Shown piece after piece: positions 8,481-17,460 of a stretch of 64,000 bases of DNA. The stretch's first letter is position 1. Each line of letters opens with the position of its first letter. Source of the stretch: Allotamlana fucoidanivorans (GTDB lineage Bacteria; Bacteroidota; Bacteroidia; Flavobacteriales; Flavobacteriaceae). The position numbers and the translations under genes are program-made. The stretch lies in the NCBI RefSeq assembly GCF_006265225.1, contig NZ_VDCS01000001.1, positions 1 to 64,000 of the forward strand, read 5' to 3'. The notes beneath the pieces were generated by a model. That model did no database searches. It worked only from the letters and a program-made list of their open reading frames with translations, and was not told the DNA's origin.

Positions 8481-8913
8481 ATGAAAACAAAATTATACTA
8501 AAGAAGTACAAATCTGATATTATTAATTTTTATAATTTCAGTAATGAGTCATTCTTCTTTCAAGAAGAATGATCAAATATTACCAGAATTAAAAGACTTT
8601 AAAATAATCGTTCAAAAAACTGATTACGGAATTAAATTGGAAAGTGTTAAAGGATGCGCATAGATGGATTTGGAATTTAAGTATTTAGAACCTCCAACCA
8701 CAGGTAATCGAAGAATACGGAATGACAGAATCGGATAAGGGCTCAGCGGCAAAGGATTCTAATCTTGCGGATTTTCTGATTATATTAACCAAGACAAAAA
8801 GTGGAATTATCCTTAATGGAATCGAAGGAACAAGATGGACTGATTTGACTTTCTCGATCAATAAAACTAGAAGACAGGCAATTGACCAATTTGGAATGTC
8901 AAAATTGAACTAA
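8481..8913 (+). pseudogene. Decayed two-repeat secreted protein
   Basis: An ATG at 8481 is followed after seven codons by TAA, later by TAG where a Trp is expected (KGCA*MDLEF), and then by a frameshift before the open stretch 8722-8913. Read through, the two halves are copies of one motif: IKLESVKGCA.MDLEF...EEYGM and IILNGIEGTRWTDLTFSINK...DQFGM. The intact ancestor was therefore a small protein of about 140 residues with a signal-like start and two similar domains. I recall similar small flavobacterial proteins without known function. Three separate lesions make translation as one protein impossible. Confidence 0.7.
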
Positions 8914-8969
8914 AAAACTAATGATAAGGTGTATATAAACCTTTAGCTGTTACGGCTAAATATTCACTA

Positions 8970-9599
8970 TTAATAAGTTGATTTATTTAATTTAGCACTT
9001 TTAAAAATCAAATTTTTGGCTTTAGGAATAAGGTTTATTAACATTAGAAAAACATTAGAATTTTTAACTTTTTCTCTTATGATTGAGAAGGCTTTTCCCA
9101 TTTGAACCTCTACAGTTTTTACCGAAATACTTAATGTCTCAGCAATATCGACATATTTAATGCCTTCCATTTTACTCATTTTAAAGATTTCTTTACATCT
9201 GGGGGGCAAACTTTCTATAGCCAACATCATTTGTTCGATCCTGGCTTCTTTTACATCTTCGTTATCAGTGCTTAATTCCAACGATTTTTTATAAGCCAGA
9301 GTATCCAACATTTTAAACTCTGTTTTGCTCTTTCTGTGAATATCAACAAATGCATTATAAGAAATCTTGTATAATAAACCGATTACTGATTTTCCAGCCT
9401 TTAGACTTTTTCTGCCATCCCATAATTTAATGAAACTATCTTGAAGTATATCTAATGTGGTATCATGATCATGGGTATAACTGTTTATGTAATTAAATAG
9501 TTTATCATAAAACAAATCATAAAATTCTTTAAAGGCATCCTTATCGCCTTCCTTTAATCTTTGCTCTATGTTTTTTATGATTTCCTTATTTAATTCCAT
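8970..9599 (-). CDS. ECF RNA polymerase sigma factor, FecI-like
   Basis: A 209-residue sigma-70 factor of the extracytoplasmic-function class. Sigma region 2 spans about residues 20-90 (FYDLFYDKLFNYINSYT, then DILQDSFIKLWDGRKSL). Region 4 with its helix-turn-helix spans about 125-180 (LPPRCKEIFKMSKMEGIKYVDIA, SVKTVEVQMGKAFSII). It directs RNA polymerase to promoters activated by the cell-surface signalling chain SusC-STN to FecR to sigma. It is divergent from fecR, whereas most Bacteroidota sigma/fecR pairs are co-directional. I propose that it reads the ATAAGGG-N16-CGTWTT motif found upstream of fecR, the M16 peptidase and the 4.5-kb lipoprotein. No such motif is seen before its own gene. 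Confidence 0.92.
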   Translation of the reverse strand: MELNKEIIKNIEQRLKEGDKDAFKEFYDLFYDKLFNYINSYTHDHDTTLDILQDSFIKLWDGRKSLKAGKSVIGLLYKISYNAFVDIHRKSKTEFKMLDTLAYKKSLELSTDNEDVKEARIEQMMLAIESLPPRCKEIFKMSKMEGIKYVDIAETLSISVKTVEVQMGKAFSIIREKVKNSNVFLMLINLIPKAKNLIFKSAKLNKSTY

Positions 9600-9646
9600 A
9601 ATTAAAAATCAGATATTGCCGTAAATCTAAAAAAAAGTATTTTTAG

Positions 9647-9680
9647 ATAAGGGTATTAATTAAAATCTCCGTATTAAATA
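9647..9680 (+). promoter_or_regulatory. Candidate ECF sigma promoter, copy 2 (fecR)
   Basis: ATAAGGG at 9647-9653, 16 bases, then CGTATTAAATA from 9670. The -10-like CGTATT ends 18 bases before the fecR ATG, which implies a very short leader. Both half-sites are identical over eleven bases to copy 1 at 4444. Position between the sigma gene and fecR supports autoregulation of the fecR-susCD operon. Confidence 0.65.
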
Positions 9681-9693
9681 TAAGAATAAGAAA

Positions 9694-10863
9694 ATGACAA
9701 AGTCTACAATAGAAATATTAATTGCTAAATATTGCGCGCGAGAGCTCAATGCCTCTGAAGCCCATCAACTTCAGCAATGGATTGAAGAAAGCAAAAGTAA
9801 TCGCAATATATTTAAGGAATATTTACATATAAATCAAACTGTAGAGCAATCTAAAAAAATCAATCTGATTGAAAAAGAATTGCTTTGGAGGAAGATTCGA
9901 GCCAAAACAACCAAACGCAAATTGAGTAATCCGAGATGGCAATTTGCTGCTGCGGCCATTTTGTTGCTTTTAATTGGCCTCCCAGTAATAATAAATAATT
10001 CTAGTCTCTTCAATTCTCCAGCTAATAATAATGATCGCATAAGAAACTCTATTGAAATTGGCACCGATAAAGCCAAGCTTACCTTAGAAGATGGAACAGA
10101 AGTTGTTCTTAATAAAGGTGAAAGTTTAAATGGTATTAATTTTGCGAGTACGGGAGAAGAATTGACTTATAAAAAAGATGCCGAAAACTCCTCTTCTAAA
10201 ACGGAATTTAATTATTTGACCATTCCACGCGGTGGGCAATTTGTGCTAAATCTTAGTGATGGTACGAAGGTGTGGTTAAATTCTGAATCTCAATTAAAAT
10301 ACCCTACATCGTTTGCCAATAATGCTCCACGCCAAGTAGAACTTTTGTACGGGGAAGCCTATTTTGACGTCTCACCAAGCAGTGATAATAATGGGTTAAG
10401 TTTTAAAGTATTAAACCCATTGCAAAGCATTGAAGTTATAGGAACTGAATTTAACGTTCGTGCATACAAGGATGAGAATGAGGTTTATACAACTTTGGTT
10501 GAGGGTAAGGTTTTAGTGGAAAATGAAAACCATAAAGCTATATTAAACCCTAATGACCAGTCTATTATACATCTGGATTCAAACGAGAAAGCTATTAACG
10601 TAATTGAGGTAGATATTAATTCGGAAATCGCCTGGATGAAAGGTTTCTTTTCCTTCAAACATAAATCGCTTAAAGACATATCGAAAACCCTTATGAGATG
10701 GTATGATGTAGCTATTACATTTGAGAATAAAGATCTCGAAACAGTAAAGTTTAAGGGAAACCTAAGCAAATATCAGGATATAGAAGAAATCCTAAGATTG
10801 ATAAAAAGCACCAACTATATAAATGATTATATAATTAAAGAAAACTCAATTATAATTAAGTAA
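9694..10863 (+). CDS. FecR-family anti-sigma factor
   Basis: A 389-residue inner-membrane regulator. An N-terminal cytoplasmic domain (residues 1-85, with the LNASEAHQLQQWIEES helix) binds the ECF sigma factor. One membrane segment follows at about 88-110. The periplasmic FecR domain follows at about 175-290 (TIPRGGQFVLNLSDGTKVWLNSES and VELLYGEAYFDV). A C-terminal DUF4974-type domain, residues 310-389, contains ISKTLMRWYDVAITFEN. It receives the signal from the STN domain of the adjacent SusC and releases the sigma factor. It is the first gene after the divergent promoter, 94 bases upstream of susC. Confidence 0.92.
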   Translation: MTKSTIEILIAKYCARELNASEAHQLQQWIEESKSNRNIFKEYLHINQTVEQSKKINLIEKELLWRKIRAKTTKRKLSNPRWQFAAAAILLLLIGLPVIINNSSLFNSPANNNDRIRNSIEIGTDKAKLTLEDGTEVVLNKGESLNGINFASTGEELTYKKDAENSSSKTEFNYLTIPRGGQFVLNLSDGTKVWLNSESQLKYPTSFANNAPRQVELLYGEAYFDVSPSSDNNGLSFKVLNPLQSIEVIGTEFNVRAYKDENEVYTTLVEGKVLVENENHKAILNPNDQSIIHLDSNEKAINVIEVDINSEIAWMKGFFSFKHKSLKDISKTLMRWYDVAITFENKDLETVKFKGNLSKYQDIEEILRLIKSTNYINDYIIKENSIIIK

Positions 10864-10957
10864 AGGGAAAAAGATAGACCGTCCAAAGTGTTTCTTACTT
10901 CCCTTTATTCTAAACAGTTATTATTTAAATATTAACCATCTAATACTATGCAAATTT

Positions 10958-13900
10958 ATGAAAATTAACTCAACTAACGTTTTTTCTAGACTAAGAAAAA
11001 ACTTCCTAAAGATCATGATGAGAACACTAATATTTCTAAGTTGTACTACCTTTTTTGGTCTCTCGTTCAACGATGTAGTCTCACAAAATTTAAAAATTAG
11101 AATTAATGAAGCAAAGCAAGCTACTGTAGATGAAGTATTCGATCTTATAATGGCACAGACCGATTACACGTTTATCTATCAAGTTGACATGTTTAAAGAT
11201 GCTCCTAAGGTTCAATTATACAAAGGTGTTGTAAGAGTAAACAATTTACTCGCGCAGAGTCTAACGCTAGGTGATTATAATTTTGATGTAACGAATACAA
11301 ATACTATTGTTATAAGGAAAAACACCTCTTCAATAAATACGCAGCAATTCTCTGTTAGTGGTACAATCGTAGACAGATATGGTATTCCTCTGCCAGGTTT
11401 AAGCGTTTATATTACAGATGACCTTACTACTGAAAATGTTAATATTATTAGAGGCACCACGACTGATTTTGATGGTAAATATACCTTGACAGTGAATCCA
11501 GGTCAATTCATTGTGGTTTCTGGAATCGGTTATGAAACTACTCAAACTTTGGTTCTTGAGAATAAAACTAGTTACGATTTTATATTAAAAGAAAGTATTA
11601 ATGAACTAGATGAAGTAGTGGTAAGCACAGGTTACCAAAAGATTCCCAAAGAGCGTGCAACAGGTTTATTTAATACTATCCCAACGAGAGAATTAAACAA
11701 TACCGTTACGCAAACAATGGGTTCTATTTTGCAAGGAATAGCACCCGGTATTCAAGTTGTGGAAGATGCTGATGGGAATATTGATATCTCTGATGTTGTA
11801 ATAAGGGGAGTAGGAACCATATCATCTGATAGCGCTCCTTTAGTGGTAGTGGATGGATTTCCCATAGATGGTGGGTTTGATACCATTAACCCAAATGACA
11901 TTGCAAGCATTACGATTTTAAAAGATGCGGCATCTGCCTCTATTTGGGGAGCAAGAGCGGGCAATGGTGTAATAGTTATTGTAACGAAAAAAGGCCAGCG
12001 AAAAGGTCTGAATGTAGAGGTAAGTTCTTTTATAAAAATGAGATCTAAAATAAATTTAGACAGAAATGTAACTAGGGCTAACTCAGCGACAACCTTAGCA
12101 TTGGAAAGTACTATTTGGGGTGATCCAGATGGACAGGGAGCTAACAATTTCTTTATAGCCAATTATCCAGCACCTTCTACACTATTTGATCGTGCCAATG
12201 TAAATAGAAGTGGTAATACTAGCTATAGTTTAGGTGCCAGGGCATATTTTGATGCCCATTTTGGTAATATAACCCAAGCTGAGTTAGCAAGAAGAATAGA
12301 CTATCTTTCAGGTATTAATAGCTTTGATGATGCAGAACGCTATTTGCTAACCAATCCTATAAACAAACAATATAATATTGCTTTATCATCTAAAGGCGAA
12401 AATAGCCATACTAGACTTTCTGCTGTTTATAATGACAATACTAATGCCTTTATTGGGGATGAAAACAATCAGTTATTGATTAATCTAAATGCAGATTATG
12501 AATTCAATAACTGGTTAAGTGGAACAGTAGTTGGTATGGTGGACAACTCATTTGCTCAGAATAGAGGATTGTCATTAGGGGATATACAGAATATGTCACC
12601 TTACGAAAACCTTATTAATGCTGATGGATCTTATTCCTCTATGAGACATGGCACCTACGATGCCAAATACATGGAATTTTTTGCAAATACCATTACTAAT
12701 TTGCCTTATGACAACCTAAATTATAATCTATTAAGGGATGCAAGAAATAATAATTTTAGGTCGAAAGAGAATAATTATAGAATTACTGGAAGTCTAAATA
12801 TAAAACTTTTAGATGGCTTAGAGCTTATCCCTAGTGTTACATATCAACAATTCCAAACAAATACAAATAGCTATTGGGGCACAGAAAGTTCATTCGTCAA
12901 ATATTTAGTTATGAATAGTACAGGACAACCTAATTACGATCCTACAAATGCCATGGTAGGAGAGCCAGAAATTCCTGTAGGCGACATATTTAGGGGCGGG
13001 CAAAGTGAATCTTCTGCGCTTACGTATCGTACAACTTTGAATTATAATAAGGTTTTTGGCTTGCATGCTGTAACTGCATTCGCAGGATATGAAAGAGAGA
13101 AAAGGACTATTGAAGCAAGTGCTGAACCATATACCTATGGCTTTGATCCTGAGACTTACAGTTACACCGTTCCTTTAAATAGACAAGGCTCTACACCCTT
13201 ATGGCCTGGATTTGGCGATACTGGTATTATTACAGACGGACGTTTCTTCAATATTAGTCAAAGACGATTTGTGTCCTATTTTGGCAATTTAGCATATACA
13301 TTTGATAGAAGATATACGCTGTCAGGAAGTGCTCGATCAGATGGAGCCAATTACATTGTTGAAGATAAAACACAACGCTATAACCCTATGTGGTCTGTTG
13401 GATTTAGTTGGAATGCCAAAAATGAAAGTTTCTTAAGAGATGTTGACGCCATTAGATCTCTTAAATTTAGAGTAACTAATGGTGAAAATGGGAACATCGT
13501 CAACTCAGCATCAACTACAGCTACAATTGGATTAAGTGCTACTCCAAATCCATTCACCAATGTCTTTACCGCGTCTTTAAATTCTCTTGGAAATCCTGAT
13601 TTAAGATGGGAAAGAGTTCATACTTTCAATGTCGGTGCTGACTTTAACTTGTTTGATAGCGCATTATACGGCAGTATTGATTATTACAACAAAGAAAGTA
13701 AAGATTTAATCGCCACCATAGATTTACCAGCTACCTTGGGTGTGTCCTCAGGAACTTTCAATGTTGGAGAGATGATCAACAAAGGAATCGAACTAAATTT
13801 ATCTTCTAATATTAAAATAGCGAAAGATTTAAATCTAATTACTAATGTTGTTTATAGCCACAATGATAGTGAGGTTACAAGTCTAAAGGATCTTTTAATA

Positions 13901-14605
13901 TTTCCAAGAAGCATTACAGATTTCAATTATATTGAAGGGAATCCATATCAGCCCATTTATGCATTTGAATATGGTGGTTTACAAACTATTGATTCACAGC
14001 CTGAGCCTTATCCAACAATAATAGGACAGAATGGCAAAATATACGGTATGGACGAAAATATTGGAGTTAATGGTGAAGATGGTCGTGAGGTTCTTAAATA
14101 TATGGGAACTAGGGTTGCTCCTACTGTTTTAGGATGGAATAACACAATTACATTTAAGAACTTTACTTTGAACACCCGTATAGTAGGTAAATTTGGTCAT
14201 AAATTTAGAAGACCAACATATGATTATAGTGGATTCTTACAAGATGGTAATCATCACGAAGATTTAGAGCTTATTCTAGCAGGCAGACATGACGAACTGG
14301 GTCTTCCACCATATGTACAAAAATTTGAGCAGTGGCAATACAGATGGGGTTGGTACGTCCCTTATTTGGATAGCTTGGTAGAAGATGCTGGCCACATAAG
14401 ATTAAGACAAATATTCTTGGGCTACGACCTACCGTCACAGGTCGTTGAAAAGTTAGGTATAACTAACTTTAGATTGTTTGCCTCAGCTGAAAATTTAGGA
14501 AATATTTGGACTGCCAACGACTTTAACATTGACCCTGAATATATAAATGGTTTGGTAAGATCACCTGAAAAAACATTCTCTTTTGGTCTAAACGTACAAT
14601 TTTAA
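10958..14605 (+). CDS. SusC/RagA TonB-linked outer-membrane receptor with STN domain
   Basis: A 1215-residue TonB-dependent transporter. In order: a signal peptide ending near residue 43, an STN (secretin/TonB short N-terminal) domain at about 50-115, a carboxypeptidase-like beta-sandwich at about 125-205 (SGTIVDRYGIPLPGLSVYI), the TonB-box-like LDEVVVSTGYQ, a plug domain at about 220-345 (IVIRGVGTISSDSAPLVVVDG) and a beta-barrel to the C-terminus ending in Phe. The STN domain marks it as a signalling receptor acting through FecR. It forms the transporter half of a SusCD pair with the next gene, 12 bases downstream. The substrate is not readable from sequence; the redox and peptidase genes downstream suggest a peptide rather than a glycan. 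Confidence 0.93.
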   Translation: MKINSTNVFSRLRKNFLKIMMRTLIFLSCTTFFGLSFNDVVSQNLKIRINEAKQATVDEVFDLIMAQTDYTFIYQVDMFKDAPKVQLYKGVVRVNNLLAQSLTLGDYNFDVTNTNTIVIRKNTSSINTQQFSVSGTIVDRYGIPLPGLSVYITDDLTTENVNIIRGTTTDFDGKYTLTVNPGQFIVVSGIGYETTQTLVLENKTSYDFILKESINELDEVVVSTGYQKIPKERATGLFNTIPTRELNNTVTQTMGSILQGIAPGIQVVEDADGNIDISDVVIRGVGTISSDSAPLVVVDGFPIDGGFDTINPNDIASITILKDAASASIWGARAGNGVIVIVTKKGQRKGLNVEVSSFIKMRSKINLDRNVTRANSATTLALESTIWGDPDGQGANNFFIANYPAPSTLFDRANVNRSGNTSYSLGARAYFDAHFGNITQAELARRIDYLSGINSFDDAERYLLTNPINKQYNIALSSKGENSHTRLSAVYNDNTNAFIGDENNQLLINLNADYEFNNWLSGTVVGMVDNSFAQNRGLSLGDIQNMSPYENLINADGSYSSMRHGTYDAKYMEFFANTITNLPYDNLNYNLLRDARNNNFRSKENNYRITGSLNIKLLDGLELIPSVTYQQFQTNTNSYWGTESSFVKYLVMNSTGQPNYDPTNAMVGEPEIPVGDIFRGGQSESSALTYRTTLNYNKVFGLHAVTAFAGYEREKRTIEASAEPYTYGFDPETYSYTVPLNRQGSTPLWPGFGDTGIITDGRFFNISQRRFVSYFGNLAYTFDRRYTLSGSARSDGANYIVEDKTQRYNPMWSVGFSWNAKNESFLRDVDAIRSLKFRVTNGENGNIVNSASTTATIGLSATPNPFTNVFTASLNSLGNPDLRWERVHTFNVGADFNLFDSALYGSIDYYNKESKDLIATIDLPATLGVSSGTFNVGEMINKGIELNLSSNIKIAKDLNLITNVVYSHNDSEVTSLKDLLIFPRSITDFNYIEGNPYQPIYAFEYGGLQTIDSQPEPYPTIIGQNGKIYGMDENIGVNGEDGREVLKYMGTRVAPTVLGWNNTITFKNFTLNTRIVGKFGHKFRRPTYDYSGFLQDGNHHEDLELILAGRHDELGLPPYVQKFEQWQYRWGWYVPYLDSLVEDAGHIRLRQIFLGYDLPSQVVEKLGITNFRLFASAENLGNIWTANDFNIDPEYINGLVRSPEKTFSFGLNVQF

Positions 14606-14617
14606 AAAAAATAGATT

Positions 14618-16054
14618 ATGAAAAATATATATTTAGTTATCCTCATATTGTTCTTAGCTAATTGCGCCTCCAACGACGATTTTCTAGACCAAGAACCTGA
14701 AATTAACAGTAATATTGAAATTACAAGAATTGATGAATTAGATAAATTATTTAATGGCATGGGAATGCCAGCTATTCCAAATCAAGTGGGCCTATGGTGT
14801 ACAGACAATAGTAGTATGCCTCAAAGTATCTTGGATGAAAGTACTACTTTTAGTCAGACACAAATAGATCAATATTTGTTTAATACTAAAATCAATAGAG
14901 ATAGTGATCGAACTTGGGGTCCATTTTTCTTTTACATTTTAAGAGCCAATTTAGTACTTGATTATATTAATTCTGGCGAACTCATAGAAAGTGACGAACC
15001 TGGATTAAAGGAATTGCTTATAGCAGAAAGTCATTTCTACAGAGCCTATTACCTCTTTGAGTTAGCTGTAATTTATAATCTTTATCCTAGCGAAGCAAAT
15101 GCCAATGAATTGGGAATGGTGTTAAGAAAGACATCATCTTTAACTGAAAATCAATCTAGAGCTACACTTCGACAGACTTTTGATTTTATTCTATCGGAAC
15201 TCGAGATGGCCTTGAAATACCCCTCAGACGAAAAGCGTTCTGTTTACCGAATTAATAAGGCCACAGTTAATGCAGTAGCTTCTCGTATACATCTCTATTT
15301 AGGCAATTATGATAAAGCACTTGAACATGCTAACAATGCGCTTGCAGGGCATAGCGCAATGATAGACTATGCAACGGAGGTATATGAACTTGACTATACA
15401 TTTTGGTATGGAGATTTTGTTTATCCAAATACCGCGGAACAAGTGCCATTCTCAGGTACTTCAATTGCCGATTTTTATGTAGATAAATATTTTTATATAA
15501 ACTATACTAATGGTAATTGGAATACAAGCCCTAGCCAAGAATTGCTAGATTTATATGATGATAATGACATTAGAAACCTGTTTTTTATAGAAGGCTGGTT
15601 TACTAGGTATGGAGCTACAACTAATCCATGGGTTCATTACATGAATTCATATGTGGGTTACAATCCTGCTGGACCTGGAGTGCCAGAAATGTATTTAACT
15701 AGAGCAGAATGTAAGGCAAGAAACAATGATATTTCAGGTGCTATGGCAGATGTGGAAATAGTAAGATCTCATAGGTTTCACCTAGATAATTACACCGCAT
15801 TAGCAATTCCTTCGGATGCAAAAGGTGCTGTTGAGACCATTATTGAAGAGCGCAGAAGGGAAGATCCTTATGAGTATCGTTTTATGGACATTAAACGTTT
15901 AAATAACGATCCGCTAACAGATCCTATCATTTTATCTAGATCAGCTAATGGGGAAACGGTTACCATACAACCCGATGATAGGAGATATGCTCGACCAATC
16001 GGTGATGAGATTGTTATATTAAGCGGAGGAGCTACACAACAAAACCAATATTAA
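14618..16054 (+). CDS. SusD/RagB substrate-binding surface lipoprotein
   Basis: A 478-residue lipoprotein (LANC lipobox, Cys at 16) with the SusD-type helical repeats: FFYILRANLVLDYI, AESHFYRAYYLFELAVIYN and NKATVNAVASRIHLYLGNYDKAL. The C-terminal RagB block contains YLTRAECKARNNDISGA and EERRREDPYEYRFMDIKR. It caps the barrel of the preceding SusC as a lid that captures ligand at the cell surface. Spacing to susC is 12 bases. The short, aromatic-poor ligand face fits neither a clear glycan nor a peptide binder by eye. Confidence 0.92.
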   Translation: MKNIYLVILILFLANCASNDDFLDQEPEINSNIEITRIDELDKLFNGMGMPAIPNQVGLWCTDNSSMPQSILDESTTFSQTQIDQYLFNTKINRDSDRTWGPFFFYILRANLVLDYINSGELIESDEPGLKELLIAESHFYRAYYLFELAVIYNLYPSEANANELGMVLRKTSSLTENQSRATLRQTFDFILSELEMALKYPSDEKRSVYRINKATVNAVASRIHLYLGNYDKALEHANNALAGHSAMIDYATEVYELDYTFWYGDFVYPNTAEQVPFSGTSIADFYVDKYFYINYTNGNWNTSPSQELLDLYDDNDIRNLFFIEGWFTRYGATTNPWVHYMNSYVGYNPAGPGVPEMYLTRAECKARNNDISGAMADVEIVRSHRFHLDNYTALAIPSDAKGAVETIIEERRREDPYEYRFMDIKRLNNDPLTDPIILSRSANGETVTIQPDDRRYARPIGDEIVILSGGATQQNQY

Positions 16055-16145
16055 TTTATTAGAATCATAGCAAATCAAATATAAAGAAATATTTGTATTT
16101 GGTTTGCTTCGACTCACTTATTTAAAAGATTATTTAAATAAAAAA

Positions 16146-17354
16146 ATGAAAAATCAAGCTAAAAACCTAAGAACTATAATGGCTTATATTCCCTTATTCG
16201 CCATGGTTTTCTTGTTACTTATGTGCAAGAATGAGCCAAAAGAAATTGAGGAAGTAGAGCCAACAACCTATTCTATAGAGGGTACAATTAGCGGACTTGG
16301 AAATAACTATCTGTATTATAGAGTACCAAACAAGGATTACGATGGATTGGGTTACAATATGGATTCCTTGGCTGTAACTGATGGGAATTTTAAGTTAACG
16401 GATTCTATTGAAGGTTATCATTACGTTTCTTTCTATACCCGAATGGATGAGTTAATTAAGAAAACACCAATGGGCTACTATCCTGCAAAATCTGGTTATC
16501 TAAATACGATTCTGTATCCTGGTGCCGAAATAAAAGTATCTGGTAAGGTATCTGATTTCATGGAGGCCTATCCAGAAAACAGTGACGATGTAAATAATGA
16601 ATTAGGGAAATTACACCAAGAGATTTATCCATTGATGAATGAAAGTGTCAATTATCTTGTAAAGTCGACCTATGAAGCAAGTGAAGAGGTTAAAAAAAGC
16701 CTTGAGACGAAAGCAGATTCAGTAAGTGCAATTGTAAATGATCTTAAACAAAAGTTTGTTTTAAACAATCCATCATCGGTAGCTGGATTATTTTATTTAA
16801 GCGATATGATGATGCGAAGTCAAATTGAGGATGAGACCGCAATAAACGCTTTCAATAATCTTGATAGTTCTTTAGCAGATGTATCATTTTATAAAGACGT
16901 ATCATACAGGGTTAATGCAATTAACAGCACGAAAGCAGGTGCCTTATCCCCAGCAATTAAAACAACTTCAACGTTAGATGGAAATGAATTTGATTTATCT
17001 TCATTTAGAGGTAAGTATGTGATGATAGATTTTTGGGGGATTTGGTGCGGACCGTGTGTTTCAGAGATGCCGAAGGTTAAGGAATATTATGAAAAGTATA
17101 ACGATAGGTTGGAAATTCTTGGCGTCAATTCTGGTGATAAGAAGCAAAGGATAATTGACTTCATTGAGAGAAATGATTACGACTGGCAACAAATAATGGA
17201 TGTAAGGGATAGTGAATTAGATAACTTTGTACTTCGCTACAATGTCAGTGCATTTCCAACCAAATTCATTATAGACCCAGAAGGTAAAATTATCAAAAAA
17301 TATGTAGGTTCTGGTGAAGAAGCCTTTGAGCTTCTCGATGAACTTTTAATATAA
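16146..17354 (+). CDS. TlpA-like thioredoxin-fold lipoprotein with DUF4369 domain
   Basis: A 402-residue exported protein. The start at ATG 16146 is preferred to a TTG at 16104 because it gives a normal signal sequence. The signal ends in LLLMC, an atypical lipobox. A DUF4369-like beta domain (residues about 35-130) and a helical linker precede a TlpA/AhpC-TSA domain from about residue 275. Its CxxC active site is Cys301 and Cys304 in WGIWCGPC. Such proteins reduce disulfides in the periplasm and take electrons from DsbD, which is encoded 5 kb downstream. It follows susD by 90 bases and ends before a hairpin terminator. Its place directly after SusCD suggests it acts on the imported ligand or on the transporter. 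Confidence 0.9.
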   Translation: MKNQAKNLRTIMAYIPLFAMVFLLLMCKNEPKEIEEVEPTTYSIEGTISGLGNNYLYYRVPNKDYDGLGYNMDSLAVTDGNFKLTDSIEGYHYVSFYTRMDELIKKTPMGYYPAKSGYLNTILYPGAEIKVSGKVSDFMEAYPENSDDVNNELGKLHQEIYPLMNESVNYLVKSTYEASEEVKKSLETKADSVSAIVNDLKQKFVLNNPSSVAGLFYLSDMMMRSQIEDETAINAFNNLDSSLADVSFYKDVSYRVNAINSTKAGALSPAIKTTSTLDGNEFDLSSFRGKYVMIDFWGIWCGPCVSEMPKVKEYYEKYNDRLEILGVNSGDKKQRIIDFIERNDYDWQQIMDVRDSELDNFVLRYNVSAFPTKFIIDPEGKIIKKYVGSGEEAFELLDELLI

Positions 17355-17412
17355 TATCACCCTAAAATTTTGTTAGAATTGTTTTGAGTTAGTTAGTTTT
17401 TAACAAAAAAAG

Positions 17413-17442
17413 AAGGGTTGTTTGGTTAGCAACCCTTTTTTA
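17413..17442 (+). terminator. Intrinsic terminator or attenuator inside the SusCD operon
   Basis: AAGGGTTG and CAACCCTT pair around a nine-base loop and run into a string of T. It ends only about 18 bases before the ATG of the next gene at 17461, too close for a separate promoter between them. It may therefore act as a partial terminator that lowers expression of the downstream genes. Confidence 0.65.
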
Positions 17443-17460
17443 ATTAAAAAATCATATAAA

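Noticed and set aside
16104-16145. Upstream TTG start for the TlpA-like gene
   Set aside because: It would add 14 residues before a complete signal sequence that begins at ATG 16146. The same reasoning removed TTG starts at 17422, 45061, 3657, 36127 and 43430.
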